Assembly: GCA_000169355.1 (NCBI GenBank)
Contig: AAXX01000006.1
Coordinates: 1 to 64,000 of the forward strand
Length of the DNA: 64,000 bases
Reading direction: 5' to 3'
Source: Flavobacteria bacterium BAL38
GTDB lineage: Bacteria > Bacteroidota > Bacteroidia > Flavobacteriales > Flavobacteriaceae
Shown piece by piece: positions 50,322 to 58,780 of this stretch. The position numbers and the translations under genes were made by a program. Position 1 is the first letter of the stretch, and each line of letters starts with the position of its first letter. The notes under the pieces were generated by a model. The model was not told the DNA's origin. It searched no databases and saw nothing but the letters and a program-made list of their open reading frames with translations.

Positions 50322-51557
50322 CTATACTTCTAAGACCACTTTTGGAAAACATATAAAATATTTAGTAACTGGTTTTGATAAGGCTTTTAAATGTAATTGA
50401 TCTGAAGCTTCGACCACATCTTCAATCGTTTTGTCCTTTTTTAAGATACGAATTGGTTCACTGGATTTACTATAAGCCTGATTTTTTAATTTACCTTTAA
50501 AAACAAAATAATCAGCTTCTTTATCGGAAATTCCAGCATAAGCAATGTACTTATTCTTGATTGCTAATAAATTCTCTTTGTTTGGTTTATCATCAGTCAT
50601 TTGAATCTTTAGTAAATCTCGATTCAATATCATTTTACATAAAGATTGTAATACAAAATCATCATGAAATTGCCACGATTTTATAGCACCCATTACATCA
50701 TAATCATCCAAATATGAAAACTTATCTAAAACATTCTTATCAAAATCTGACAATGAAATTTTATTCTGCATAAAGAATTGCAACGATTCGCTAGAAGGCA
50801 AAACGATTCCTTTTTGAGTTAATTCTTTAGCACGTTTAAGAATTTTAGTCAATATTAATTCCGCAACAACGCTAGTTTTATGCAAATAAGCTTGCCAATA
50901 CATTAATCTTCGGGCAACCAAAAACTTTTCTACTGAATAAATTCCTTTTTCTTCGATAACCAAATAATCATCTTGCACATTCATCATTTGAATCAAACGC
51001 TCGCTATTAATATTACCTTCGGCAACACCGCTGTAAAAACTATCGCGTTTTAGATAATCCATTCGATCCATATCCAACTGACTTGAAATCAATTGCAACA
51101 TGAATTTTCTATGGTATTCACCTTTAAAAACTTGAATCGCAAGTGCTAATTTCCCATCAAATTCTTTGTTCAATTGCTCCATAAACAAGAGCGATAATTC
51201 TTCATGATGAATTTCTTCTACAATACTATGTTCCATAGCGTGACTGTAGGGACCGTGACCAATATCGTGAAGTAAAATAGCAATATATAAAGCATTTTCT
51301 TCTTCTTCAGACAGTAAAACTCCTTTAAAACGAAGCGTTTGAACTGCTTTCTGCATAATATGCATACAACCTAAAGCATGATGAAAACGGGTATGATGTG
51401 CTCCAGGATAAACCAAATAAGACATTCCCATTTGAGAAATTCTTCGTAAACGCTGAAAGTAGGGATGTTGAATTAAATCATAAATTAAAGTATTTGGAAT
51501 GGTAATAAAACCATAAATAGGATCGTTAAATATTTTGAGTTTGTTGGTTTGGCTCAC
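50322..51557 (-). CDS. HD-domain phosphohydrolase (dNTPase-like)
   Basis: 411 residues. The HD metal site is visible as TRFHHALGCMHIMQ, ILLHDIGHGPYSHAMEH (HD pair, then His), and a later Asp in QLDMDRMDYLKRDSFYSG. The overall plan (dGTPase/SAMHD1-like, YdhJ-type) is common in Bacteroidota; the substrate is probably a nucleotide but is not proven. Divergent from porX, with its start 133 bases from it, and 120 bases from lpxD. Confidence 0.85.
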   Translation of the reverse strand: MSQTNKLKIFNDPIYGFITIPNTLIYDLIQHPYFQRLRRISQMGMSYLVYPGAHHTRFHHALGCMHIMQKAVQTLRFKGVLLSEEEENALYIAILLHDIGHGPYSHAMEHSIVEEIHHEELSLLFMEQLNKEFDGKLALAIQVFKGEYHRKFMLQLISSQLDMDRMDYLKRDSFYSGVAEGNINSERLIQMMNVQDDYLVIEEKGIYSVEKFLVARRLMYWQAYLHKTSVVAELILTKILKRAKELTQKGIVLPSSESLQFFMQNKISLSDFDKNVLDKFSYLDDYDVMGAIKSWQFHDDFVLQSLCKMILNRDLLKIQMTDDKPNKENLLAIKNKYIAYAGISDKEADYFVFKGKLKNQAYSKSSEPIRILKKDKTIEDVVEASDQLHLKALSKPVTKYFICFPKVVLEV

Positions 51558-51690
51558 ATGTATAAATTTTGAGTAACAAATGTAGGGATTTTTTACAAAA
51601 AGAATTGTTTAAAACTAATGGGAAATTTTATACTAAATTTAATACAATCGTCGTTTAATAAATAGTAACTTGCACACAAATTAAGAAGAA

Positions 51691-53244
51691 ATGAGCCAGA
51701 TAAAAATACTTTGGGTAGATGATGAAATTGATTTATTAAAACCACATATCCTTTTTTTAGAAAAGAAAAATTATCATGTAACTACCTGTAATAACGGGCA
51801 AGATGCTATTGATTTATTTGAAGAAAATAATTTTGATGTAGTTTTTTTAGATGAAAATATGCCCGGTTTAAGTGGTTTAGAAACCTTATCTGAATTAAAA
51901 GAAAAAAAGTCTTCGGTTCCGGTAATCATGATTACCAAAAGTGAAGAAGAATATATCATGGAAGAGGCCATTGGTTCTAAAATTGCAGATTATTTGATAA
52001 AACCTGTAAATCCAAATCAGATTTTACTGAGTTTGAAGAAAAATTTAGATCATTCGCGCTTGATTTCCGAAAAAACAACTTTAGATTATCAGAAAGAATT
52101 TCGAAAAATTGCGATGGATATGGCAATGGTTCGTACCTATGAAGATTGGGTTGAATTGTACAAAAAACTATTGTTCTGGGAATTAGAGTTGGAAAACATT
52201 GAAGACCAAAGCATGGTAGAAATTTTGGAAAGCCAAAAAGCTGAGGCCAATATGCAATTTGGTAAATTCATTGAACGTAATTATGAAGATTGGTTTACAC
52301 CTAAAGCTGACAAACCCTTTCTTTCACATGAAATTTTTGGTGAATTAGTAGCTCCTGAAATACGTAAAAAAGACAAGCCTATTCTTTTCGTTGTCATTGA
52401 TAATTTGCGTTATGACCAATGGAAAGCTTTTGAAAGCATTGTAAACAACCATTATAAATTAGAAAAAGAGGTAAGTTATTTCTCTATTCTACCAACCGCT
52501 ACGCAATATGCTCGAAATGCTATTTTCTCAGGATTAACACCTTTGGATATGGAAAAGAAATTCCCGCAATATTGGAAAAACGATCCAGATGAAGGTGGGA
52601 AAAATTTGTTCGAAGGCGAATTTTTAACAGAACAATTAAAGCGATTAGGATTAAATATTAAGCAAGAATATTATAAGATTACCAATTTTACAGCTGGAAA
52701 AAAATTAGCTGATAACTTTAAATCATTAAAAAATAATGATTTAACTACTATTGTTTACAACTTTGTTGACATGTTATCGCACGCTAAAACCGAAATGGAT
52801 GTGGTGAAAGAATTAGCGTCAAACGATAAAGCCTATCGTTCTTTAACGGCAAGTTGGTTTAAGAATTCTCCGCTTTTAGATATGATTCAACAAGCACAAC
52901 AACTTGGTTTTAAATTAATTATAACTACTGACCACGGAACGATCAATTGTAAAAATCCGTCGAAAGTTATTGGAGACAAAAACACAAGTTTAAACCTTCG
53001 TTACAAAACAGGTAGAAGTTTAACTTATGAAGACAAAGACGTATATGCGGTAAAAGATCCTAAGAAAATTGGATTGCCTGCACTCAACATGAGTAGCTCT
53101 TTTATTTTTGCGAAAAACGATTTATTTTTGGCTTACGTTAATAACTACAATCATTATGTGAGTTATTACCGAAATACCTATCAACATGGAGGAATTTCAT
53201 TAGAAGAAATGGTAATTCCGTTTTTAGTTCTAGAACCGCGTTAA
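51691..53244 (+). CDS. porX: PorX-type response regulator with PglZ domain
   Basis: 517 residues. The receiver domain (about 1-120) has ILWVDDEIDLL (acid pocket Asp10, Asp11), phospho-acceptor Asp54 in VVFLDENMPG, and the Lys region in DYLIKPVNPNQ. After a helical linker, a PglZ alkaline-phosphatase-like domain carries metal ligands in VVIDNLRYDQW, TATQYARNAIFSG (nucleophile Thr region) and IITTDHGTINCKN. In Porphyromonas and Flavobacterium, PorX with the histidine kinase PorY regulates the type IX secretion system, and the PglZ part has nuclease-like phosphodiesterase activity. This fits the T9SS-tailed nuclease earlier in the window. Confidence 0.93.
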   Translation: MSQIKILWVDDEIDLLKPHILFLEKKNYHVTTCNNGQDAIDLFEENNFDVVFLDENMPGLSGLETLSELKEKKSSVPVIMITKSEEEYIMEEAIGSKIADYLIKPVNPNQILLSLKKNLDHSRLISEKTTLDYQKEFRKIAMDMAMVRTYEDWVELYKKLLFWELELENIEDQSMVEILESQKAEANMQFGKFIERNYEDWFTPKADKPFLSHEIFGELVAPEIRKKDKPILFVVIDNLRYDQWKAFESIVNNHYKLEKEVSYFSILPTATQYARNAIFSGLTPLDMEKKFPQYWKNDPDEGGKNLFEGEFLTEQLKRLGLNIKQEYYKITNFTAGKKLADNFKSLKNNDLTTIVYNFVDMLSHAKTEMDVVKELASNDKAYRSLTASWFKNSPLLDMIQQAQQLGFKLIITTDHGTINCKNPSKVIGDKNTSLNLRYKTGRSLTYEDKDVYAVKDPKKIGLPALNMSSSFIFAKNDLFLAYVNNYNHYVSYYRNTYQHGGISLEEMVIPFLVLEPR

Positions 53245-53246
53245 TA

Positions 53247-53280
53247 GTGTTCAGTTTTCAGTTATAAGTGTTCAGTAAAG
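53247..53280. repeat. 'gtgttcagt' repeat between porX and tsaE
   Basis: gtgttcagttttcagttata, then gtgttcagt: a direct repeat of gtgttcagt, with the cagttttcagt motif shared with the hairpin at 27609-27660. Confidence 0.5.
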
Positions 53281-53292
53281 TTATAAATTAGT

Positions 53293-53706
53293 ATGACCAT
53301 AATTTTTTCATTAGACGAAATCACAAAAGTTGCTAAGCAAATATTAGCCACGCCTTCCTTAAAAAAAGTCATTACATTTCATGCGCAAATGGGTGCCGGA
53401 AAAACAACTTTAATTAAAGAATTGGTAAAAGAATTAGGCGTAAAAGACAATTCAAGTAGTCCAACCTTTTCTTTAGTGAATGAATACCGCACTTTTGAAG
53501 GCGAAATCGTGTATCATTTTGATTTATACCGTTTAAATTCAGAAGAAGAAGGTTATGATATGGGATTAGATGAGTATTTTTATTCTGATAATTGGTGTTT
53601 TATCGAATGGCCAGAAAAAACACCCAACTTAATTCCAATAGACCATGCTAGTATTTCAATAAAAGTAATGGCCGATGGAAAAAGAGAATTGATTTTAAAG
53701 AATTAG
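53293..53706 (+). CDS. tsaE: tRNA t6A37 synthesis ATPase TsaE
   Basis: 137 residues, the P-loop ATPase that works with TsaB and TsaD to make t6A at position 37 of ANN-decoding tRNAs. The Walker A motif is FHAQMGAGKTTLIKE (Gly34 to Thr39), followed by SSPTFSLVNEYRT and the HFDLYRL and EWPEKTPNLIP motifs typical of TsaE. It starts 48 bases after porX; a repeat lies between, so co-transcription is likely but not certain. Confidence 0.94.
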   Translation: MTIIFSLDEITKVAKQILATPSLKKVITFHAQMGAGKTTLIKELVKELGVKDNSSSPTFSLVNEYRTFEGEIVYHFDLYRLNSEEEGYDMGLDEYFYSDNWCFIEWPEKTPNLIPIDHASISIKVMADGKRELILKN

Positions 53707-53787
53707 AAAATCTTTCTTCTTTTATCTTATCCCTATTTTCTAATTTAAAAATAATTCCTAAATTGGTACCTCAAAAAACAACACACC

Positions 53788-54984
53788 ATGTCTATTTATA
53801 GTCCATTTTCTAAATCACAATTATTACCACAAGAAGAAAAGCTAGAAGTGGCACGACATAAAAGTGAGTTGTTTATCGGAATTCCTAAAGAAACGTCTTA
53901 TCAAGAACGTCGTATATGCTTAACACCAGATGCTGTTTCATCTCTTGTTTCTCATGGACATAGAGTAATGCTTGAAGCTGGCGCAGGTGAAAGTTCGAGT
54001 TACTCTGATAAAGAATATAGCGATGCTGGTGCCGAAATTACTCAAGACACTAAAAAAGTATTGGGTTGCCCAATGATTTTAAAAGTGGAACCGCCTACTC
54101 TTACTGAAATTGAAATGATGAATCAGCAAACCATCGTTATTTCAGCTATTCAATTAAAAACTCAGAAAAAAGAATATTTTGAAGCTTTAGCTGCCAAAAG
54201 AATTACAGCATTAGCATTTGAATTTATTAAAGATGAAGATGGTTCTTATCCTGCTGTAAAATCACTATCCGAAATTGCAGGAACAGCCTCAATTTTAATT
54301 GCTTCCGAATTAATGATTGGCGAGAATATCGGAAAAGGCTTATTATTCGGAAACATCACCGGAGTTCCTCCTACAAAAGTGGTGATTATTGGTGCGGGAA
54401 CTGTGGCAGAATATGCAGCTAGAACTGCTTTAGGATTAGGTGCTACCGTGAAAGTATTTGACAATTCTATTACTAAATTACGCCGATTACAAAACACTTT
54501 AAATCAAAGAATTTTTACTTCAACCATTCAAGAAAAATCGCTTCTAAAAGCCTTACGTCGTTGCGATGTTGCTATTGGAGCAATGAAAGGAAAAAACCGC
54601 GCTCCTATTGTAGTAACTGAAACTATGGTAGAACACATGAAAAAAGGCGCTGTAATTGTTGATGTAAGTATTGATACGGGAGGTTGTTTTGAAACTTCAG
54701 AAGTAACAACACACGAACGCCCAACCTTTATAAAAAACGGAGTCATTCACTATTGTGTTCCCAATATTCCTTCTCGTTATTCTAAAACGGCTTCCATGTC
54801 TATTAGTAACATAATTTCTCCATTTCTATTACATATTGCTGACGATGGCGGAATTGAAACGGCTATTCGTTGTAATAGAGGTTTAAAAAATGGTATTTAT
54901 TTTTATCATGGCGTTTTAACCAACAAAGCAATTGGTGATTGGTTCAACTTAGAATACCGAGATATCAATTTGATTGTTTTTTAA
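53788..54984 (+). CDS. ald: alanine dehydrogenase
   Basis: 398 residues of the alanine dehydrogenase/PNT family. It interconverts L-alanine and pyruvate plus ammonia with NAD. N-terminal domain: IGIPKETSYQERRICLTPDA with the substrate-binding Arg and SHGHRVMLEAGAG; NAD domain: VVIIGAGTVAEYAARTALGL. An N-terminal extension of about 30 residues is common in Flavobacteriia. It lies 81 bases after tsaE. Confidence 0.9.
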   Translation: MSIYSPFSKSQLLPQEEKLEVARHKSELFIGIPKETSYQERRICLTPDAVSSLVSHGHRVMLEAGAGESSSYSDKEYSDAGAEITQDTKKVLGCPMILKVEPPTLTEIEMMNQQTIVISAIQLKTQKKEYFEALAAKRITALAFEFIKDEDGSYPAVKSLSEIAGTASILIASELMIGENIGKGLLFGNITGVPPTKVVIIGAGTVAEYAARTALGLGATVKVFDNSITKLRRLQNTLNQRIFTSTIQEKSLLKALRRCDVAIGAMKGKNRAPIVVTETMVEHMKKGAVIVDVSIDTGGCFETSEVTTHERPTFIKNGVIHYCVPNIPSRYSKTASMSISNIISPFLLHIADDGGIETAIRCNRGLKNGIYFYHGVLTNKAIGDWFNLEYRDINLIVF

Positions 54985-55032
54985 TATCTTTCAAAAGATA
55001 AAAAACTATGTGTCTATGTGTTTAATTTAAAC

Positions 55033-55040
55033 TAAATTTG
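55033..55040 (+). promoter_or_regulatory. candidate -7 element (TAAATTTG) of the DUF4258 gene
   Basis: A full TAnnTTTG match 16 bases before the ATG at 55057. The -33 region is occupied by an acatag-type repeat tract (ctatgtgtctatgtgttt, 55005-55022). Confidence 0.5.
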
Positions 55041-55056
55041 CACAAATTATAATGAT

Positions 55057-55443
55057 ATGAAGTTTCAGTTTCGTTTAGCTTATTATTTATTTGGATTATT
55101 TTTAGGAGGTGTTTTTGTTATGTGGTTTTTAAAAGCAAAAGCTAGTGATAAAGGAGTTGAATTTTGTTACTTCCCAAATTGTCGTGTTTTAAAAGATTTA
55201 AGAAGTAAATCATTAGACATAGATACCCTTGCCAAGAAATCTTTGACAGAAAAATGGGTTACAATGGAAGATATTAAACAAAGTTTACGCTATGGAGATG
55301 TAGATTTTTCAAAAAGTAACGAATCATATAGAAAAGGGAAAATATATGTAATTGAAGGGAAAACTTCTAATAATGAAGAGATTACCATTACAATGGTAAA
55401 TTACACAAACAAAGTGCTTCTAGAAAAGATAGAAAAAAAGTAA
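55057..55443 (+). CDS. DUF4258 family membrane-anchored protein
   Basis: 128 residues. One N-terminal membrane helix (about 5-25, AYYLFGLFLGGVFVMWFL) with a short extracytoplasmic part, then the DUF4258 core (MEDIKQSLRYGDVDFSKS, YVIEGKTSNNEEITITMVNY). The family is a small beta-rich module of unknown function. It stands between alanine dehydrogenase and tRNA-Val, with its own promoter-like box. Confidence 0.78.
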   Translation: MKFQFRLAYYLFGLFLGGVFVMWFLKAKASDKGVEFCYFPNCRVLKDLRSKSLDIDTLAKKSLTEKWVTMEDIKQSLRYGDVDFSKSNESYRKGKIYVIEGKTSNNEEITITMVNYTNKVLLEKIEKK

Positions 55444-55460
55444 TTTTTTTATCAAAACTC

Positions 55461-55490
55461 TTGCAGAAACAAATATTCCTTGTATATTTG
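55461..55490 (+). promoter_or_regulatory. Bacteroidota-type promoter of tRNA-Val
   Basis: TTG (55461-55463), 19 bases, TATATTTG (55483-55490); the tRNA starts 36 bases later. Confidence 0.7.
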
Positions 55491-55525
55491 CACTCGTAAT
55501 ACGGTAATAGTAAAGCAACTTATTG

Positions 55526-55600
55526 GGGCGATTAGCTCAGCTGGTTCAGAGCACCTCGTTTACACCGAGGGGGTCGGGGGTTCGAACCCCTCATCGCCCA
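55526..55600 (+). tRNA. tRNA-Val (TAC)
   Basis: Acceptor GGGCGAT/ATCGCCC, D arm GCTC/GAGC, anticodon stem CCTCG/CGAGG with loop TTTACAC (anticodon TAC), T arm GGGGG/CCCCT (closed by one G-T pair) with loop TTCGAAC, then A73. CCA not encoded. Its 3' end atcgcccacaaaat is repeated downstream at 55706, 55821 and 57289. Confidence 0.95.
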
Positions 55601-55613
55601 CAAAATAGAACCA

Positions 55614-55645
55614 AAAACCTCTAGAGAAATTTAGAGGTTTTTTTA
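55614..55645 (+). terminator. terminator of tRNA-Val (copy in repeat unit 1)
   Basis: Stem aaaacctcta / tagaggtttt with an 8-base loop, then T residues. Repeated in units 2 and 3 at about 55727 and 55842. Confidence 0.8.
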
Positions 55646-55918
55646 TTCTTTTTCATTATTAAAAAATTCAAGAAATTCTAGCATTTGATTTGATGATAAA
55701 TCAATATCGCCCACAAAATAGAACCAAAAACCTCTAGAGAAATTTAGAGGTTTTTTTATTCTTTTTTTCATTATTAAAAAATTCAAGAAATTCTAGCATT
55801 TGATTTGATGATAAATCAATATCGCCCACAAAATAGAACCAAAAACCTCTAGAGAAATTTAGAGGTTTTTTTATTGTTTTGTCTTGTCCTGAAAAAAGTT
55901 GACTAAATATTACTTAAT

Positions 55919-56293
55919 ATGTCAACAAAAAAGAAAATTTCAAAAATCCCAAGTGCCCCAAAAAATTATAGCGAAGCGTTTAAACGTCAAGTTGTAAGTG
56001 AATTTGAAAGGGGTTTATTTACAAAAGCAGAACTTCGAAGACGCTACAATATTTTAGGCAGTAGTTGTATACCAAGATGGTTAAAAAAATATGGTAAATT
56101 TACCTATGAAGATAAATTAACTATTGGTCGTCCTATGAAAGATCCTCAACAACAGCGTATAAAAGAGCTAGAAGCTCAATTAGTACAAAAAGAAGAAGAA
56201 TTAAAAGTATTCAAACGATTTATTGAAATAGCCGAACGCGAACTTAAAATTGATATTGTAAAAAAGTCTGGTTCCAAGCAGTCGAAGAAATAA
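55919..56293 (+). CDS. IS3-family transposase OrfA (helix-turn-helix)
   Basis: 124 residues. N-terminal helix-turn-helix (FKRQVVSEFERGLFTKAELR, RRYNILGSSCIPRWLKKYG) that binds the element ends, then a coiled-coil (QQRIKELEAQLVQKEEELKV). Produced alone or joined to OrfB by -1 frameshifting at A AAA AAG (56260-56266). Confidence 0.9.
   Translation: MSTKKKISKIPSAPKNYSEAFKRQVVSEFERGLFTKAELRRRYNILGSSCIPRWLKKYGKFTYEDKLTIGRPMKDPQQQRIKELEAQLVQKEEELKVFKRFIEIAERELKIDIVKKSGSKQSKK
56260..56266 (+). other. programmed -1 frameshift site, A AAA AAG
   Basis: The slippery heptamer A_AAA_AAG is in the OrfA reading frame (gta aaa aag). A slip of one base back continues as gtc tgg ttc caa gca in the OrfB frame, which is open from 56254 and has no ATG before orfB's body. 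This is the standard IS3 route to the OrfAB transposase (about 422 residues). Confidence 0.75.
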
Positions 56294-57186
56294 ATGTAAA
56301 TAGTTCATTGACTATTTATGAGTTATGCGAACTGTTTGGATACACAAAACAAGCATTTTACAAGCGAAAGTCAAAGGTAAAAACACCTAAATACAACTCA
56401 GAATTATTACGAAGTTTAGTAGTTAATATTCGTAAGCAATTACCCCGAACAGGGGGTAAAAAACTTCATGTAATGTTACAAGATGAATTTATAAAACATC
56501 ATATATCAATTGGTCGGGATAATTTTTTAGATTTTTTAAAAGCGGAATATTTACAAGTTCCTAAAGCTCGAAGATATTACAAAACAACAAACTCAAGACA
56601 TTGGATGAAACGCTATCCAAATTTAATTAGCAATTTAGTGCTTAACAGACCTGAGCAAGTTTGGGTTGCTGATATAACTTATTTACGAACAAAAGAGAAA
56701 ACATATTATTTGCATTTACTCACTGATGCTTGTTCCAAGAAAATCGTTGGTTATCAATTATCAGATAATTTAATGAGTTCAACTACAGTAAAAGCTTTAG
56801 AAATGGCTTTGATTGACAGGAAAACAAAAAATCAACTCCTTCACCATTCTGATAGAGGTTTACAATATTGTAGTAAAGAGTATACTGATTTGTTAAAGAA
56901 AAACAATATTTTAATTAGTATGACGCAAGAATACTATCCATATGAAAATGCAATAGCAGAAAGAGTAAATGGAATCTTAAAAGAAGAATTTGGTTTACAT
57001 GAAATCTTTGAAAACTACCAAAACTTAAACAAACAAGTCACACAAGCCATTACTTTATACAACAATTTTAGAATACATATGTCAATTAATATGATAACTC
57101 CAAACCAAGCACATCAACAAAAAATAATACATTTAAAACAATGGAAAAAAATAAATCGTAACAGAATTAATTCTGTTACGATTTAA
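56266..57186 (+). CDS. IS3-family transposase OrfB (DDE integrase domain)
   Basis: Made mainly as the OrfAB fusion through the frameshift at 56260; on its own it would have to start at the TTG at 56308 (292 residues). Integrase core with the complete DDE triad, numbered from that TTG: Asp122 in VWVADITYLRTK, Asp182 in HHSDRGLQYCS and Glu218 in ENAIAERVNGILKEEF, the last two 36 residues apart (DX35E). Appears intact, so the element may be active. The last 30 bases of the gene form a perfect palindrome. Confidence 0.9.
   Translation, partial: VWFQAVEEINVNSSLTIYELCELFGYTKQAFYKRKSKVKTPKYNSELLRSLVVNIRKQLPRTGGKKLHVMLQDEFIKHHISIGRDNFLDFLKAEYLQVPKARRYYKTTNSRHWMKRYPNLISNLVLNRPEQVWVADITYLRTKEKTYYLHLLTDACSKKIVGYQLSDNLMSSTTVKALEMALIDRKTKNQLLHHSDRGLQYCSKEYTDLLKKNNILISMTQEYYPYENAIAERVNGILKEEFGLHEIFENYQNLNKQVTQAITLYNNFRIHMSINMITPNQAHQQKIIHLKQWKKINRNRINSVTI
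57153..57184. terminator. 32-bp perfect palindrome at the 3' end of the transposase gene
   Basis: aaatcgtaacagaatt (57153-57168) and aattctgttacgattt (57169-57184) are complementary over 16 bp, with the OrfB stop codon at the right edge. It could stop transcription or form a hairpin that blocks read-in of the transposase. No T tract follows, so simple intrinsic termination is not certain. Confidence 0.65.
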
Positions 57187-57303
57187 CTATATTTGAATTA
57201 TTAACGAGTCAACCTTTTTTAGGACAACTCATTTTTCATTATTAAAAAATTCAAGAAATTCTAGCATTTGATTTGATGATAAATCAATATCGCCCACAAA
57301 ATT

Positions 57304-57330
57304 AAATCCTACAGAAATGTGGGATTTTTT
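57304..57330 (+). terminator. terminator behind the last tRNA-Val tail copy
   Basis: Stem aaatcctaca / tgtgggattt (one G-T pair) with a gaaa loop and T residues, directly after the fourth copy of the tRNA tail. Probably the original terminator of tRNA-Val before the repeats arose. Confidence 0.75.
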
Positions 57331-57438
57331 GTTTTATATAAATTAGTTCCAAAACCTTTACAAACAATTTATATTAAACACTGCATTATTTTAATTTCAA
57401 AACTTCATTCCTTATATTTGTATAAATTTTAAAAATTC

Positions 57439-58680
57439 ATGCAACATATAATCGATCGCTTTATAAGCTACGTAACAATTGATACTGAATCAGACCCAAA
57501 TTCTGATACAACTCCAAGTACAAAAAAACAACTAGACCTTGCTAGTCTCTTAGTAAAAGAATTAAAAGCAATGGGCATGACAGAAGTAACAATCGATAAA
57601 AATGGTTACGTTATGGCAACTTTAGAAAGCAATGTAAAACACAAAGTTCCAACCATTGGATTTGTTTCGCATTACGATACAACTCCAGATTTTACTGGAG
57701 CGAATGTAAAACCTCAGATTGTAAAAAATTATGATGGTGGCGATATCGTTTTAAATAAAAAACAAAACATTATTTTGTCTCCAAGTTATTTCAAAGACTT
57801 ATTGCAATACAAAGGACAAACCTTAATTACTACAGATGGAACAACGCTTTTAGGTGCCGATGACAAAGCTGGAATTACCGAAATTATGTCGGCAATGGAA
57901 TATTTAATCCAACATCCTGAAATTAAGCATGGTAAAATTAGAGTTGGATTTACACCTGATGAAGAAATTGGTCGTGGAGCTCATAAATTTGATGTAGAAC
58001 AATTTGGTTGCGAATGGGCTTATACCATGGACGGAAGTCAAATTGGCGAATTAGAATATGAAAATTTTAATGCGGCAGGTGCAAAAATTACTTTTAAAGG
58101 AAAAAGCGTTCATCCTGGCTATGCAAAAGGAAAAATGATCAATTCTATGCTTTTAGCCAATCAATTTATTTCGAAATTACCTAAAAACGAAATTCCAGAA
58201 AAAACAAGAGGTTACGAAGGTTTTTATCACGTGGTTGGTATTACAGGAAGTATTGAAGAAACTGTGGTAGAATTAATTATTAGAGATCATAGTGCTAAAA
58301 AATTCAAAGAAAGAAAAGAGTTTGTGCAAGATTTAGCAAATAAATTCAATAAAAAATGGAAAAAACAGTTTGGTGATGATATTGTAATCGCTGAAGTTAA
58401 AGACCAGTATTACAATATGAAAGAAAAGGTAAAACCGGTATTCCATATCGTTGAAATTGCTGAAAAAGCGATGAAGGAATTAGGAATTAAACCTTTAATT
58501 AAACCTATTCGTGGAGGAACAGATGGGTGTCAGTTATCTTACAAAGGATTGCCTTGTCCAAATATTTTTGCGGGCGGACATAATTTTCACGGAAAATATG
58601 AATACGTTCCAGTTGAAAGTATGGTTAAAGCTACTGAGGTAATTGTGAAAATTGCCGAAATAACTGCTACTACAAAATAA
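57439..58680 (+). CDS. pepT: peptidase T (tripeptide aminopeptidase)
   Basis: 413 residues of the M20 zinc peptidase family. It releases the N-terminal residue from tripeptides in the cytoplasm. Metal-site motifs: [45 protein letters not shown] (catalytic Glu), [16 protein letters not shown], and the final [34 protein letters not shown]. All expected ligands are present. A promoter-like TATATTTG lies at 57413-57420. It is followed by a terminator. Confidence 0.94.
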   Translation: MQHIIDRFISYVTIDTESDPNSDTTPSTKKQLDLASLLVKELKAMGMTEVTIDKNGYVMATLESNVKHKVPTIGFVSHYDTTPDFTGANVKPQIVKNYDGGDIVLNKKQNIILSPSYFKDLLQYKGQTLITTDGTTLLGADDKAGITEIMSAMEYLIQHPEIKHGKIRVGFTPDEEIGRGAHKFDVEQFGCEWAYTMDGSQIGELEYENFNAAGAKITFKGKSVHPGYAKGKMINSMLLANQFISKLPKNEIPEKTRGYEGFYHVVGITGSIEETVVELIIRDHSAKKFKERKEFVQDLANKFNKKWKKQFGDDIVIAEVKDQYYNMKEKVKPVFHIVEIAEKAMKELGIKPLIKPIRGGTDGCQLSYKGLPCPNIFAGGHNFHGKYEYVPVESMVKATEVIVKIAEITATTK

Positions 58681-58706
58681 TCTATTTTAGTATAGAAAAC
58701 AATTAT

Positions 58707-58737
58707 AAAGACAAGTTTTTGCTAACTTGTCTTTTTT
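58707..58737 (+). terminator. Rho-independent terminator of pepT
   Basis: Stem aaagacaagtt / aacttgtcttt with a 6-base loop, followed by T residues, 26 bases after the stop. Confidence 0.88.
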
Positions 58738-58780
58738 GTATCTTAGCAATCTTATCTTAATAATTACAAATAAAAACGAT

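Larger units (their letters stand above)
55885..57226 (+). mobile_element. IS3-family insertion sequence (1342 bp)
   Basis: Terminal inverted repeats: left tgtcctgaaaaaagttgact (55885-55904) and right agtcaaccttttttaggaca (57207-57226), 18 of 20 bases matching as complements, each starting TG in the IS3 manner. Inside are orfA and orfB in the usual -1 frame relation. It lies inside the third tRNA-Val repeat unit. No perfect target-site duplication is visible (left flank ...gtct, right flank actc...). Confidence 0.9.
55593..57302. repeat. three tandem 113-115-bp repeats starting in the tRNA-Val tail; the third is split by an insertion sequence
   Basis: Units begin with atcgcccac at 55593, 55706 and 55821 (periods 113 and 115, the difference being two T); a fourth partial start is at 57289-57302. 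Each unit holds the last bases of tRNA-Val, a terminator hairpin (aaaacctcta / tagaggtttt), and a constant spacer ending atttgatttgatgataaatc. Read on the minus strand, unit 1 gives an open frame ending ...SSNQMLEFLEFFNNEKE with a stop before the hairpin, so it looks like the tail of a gene fused to the tRNA end. See findings. Confidence 0.85.

Noticed and set aside
54985..55000. Terminator behind alanine dehydrogenase (tatctttcaaaagata)
   Set aside because: The hairpin is short and followed by A, not T, on the coding strand, so it is not a convincing intrinsic terminator.
55593..55884. CRISPR array at the tRNA-Val repeats
   Set aside because: The whole unit is repeated, with no variable spacers between conserved repeats, and no cas genes are nearby.
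55885..57226. Defence island or integrative element around the insertion sequence
   Set aside because: The only genes within the repeats are the two transposase frames; no cargo or integrase is present.
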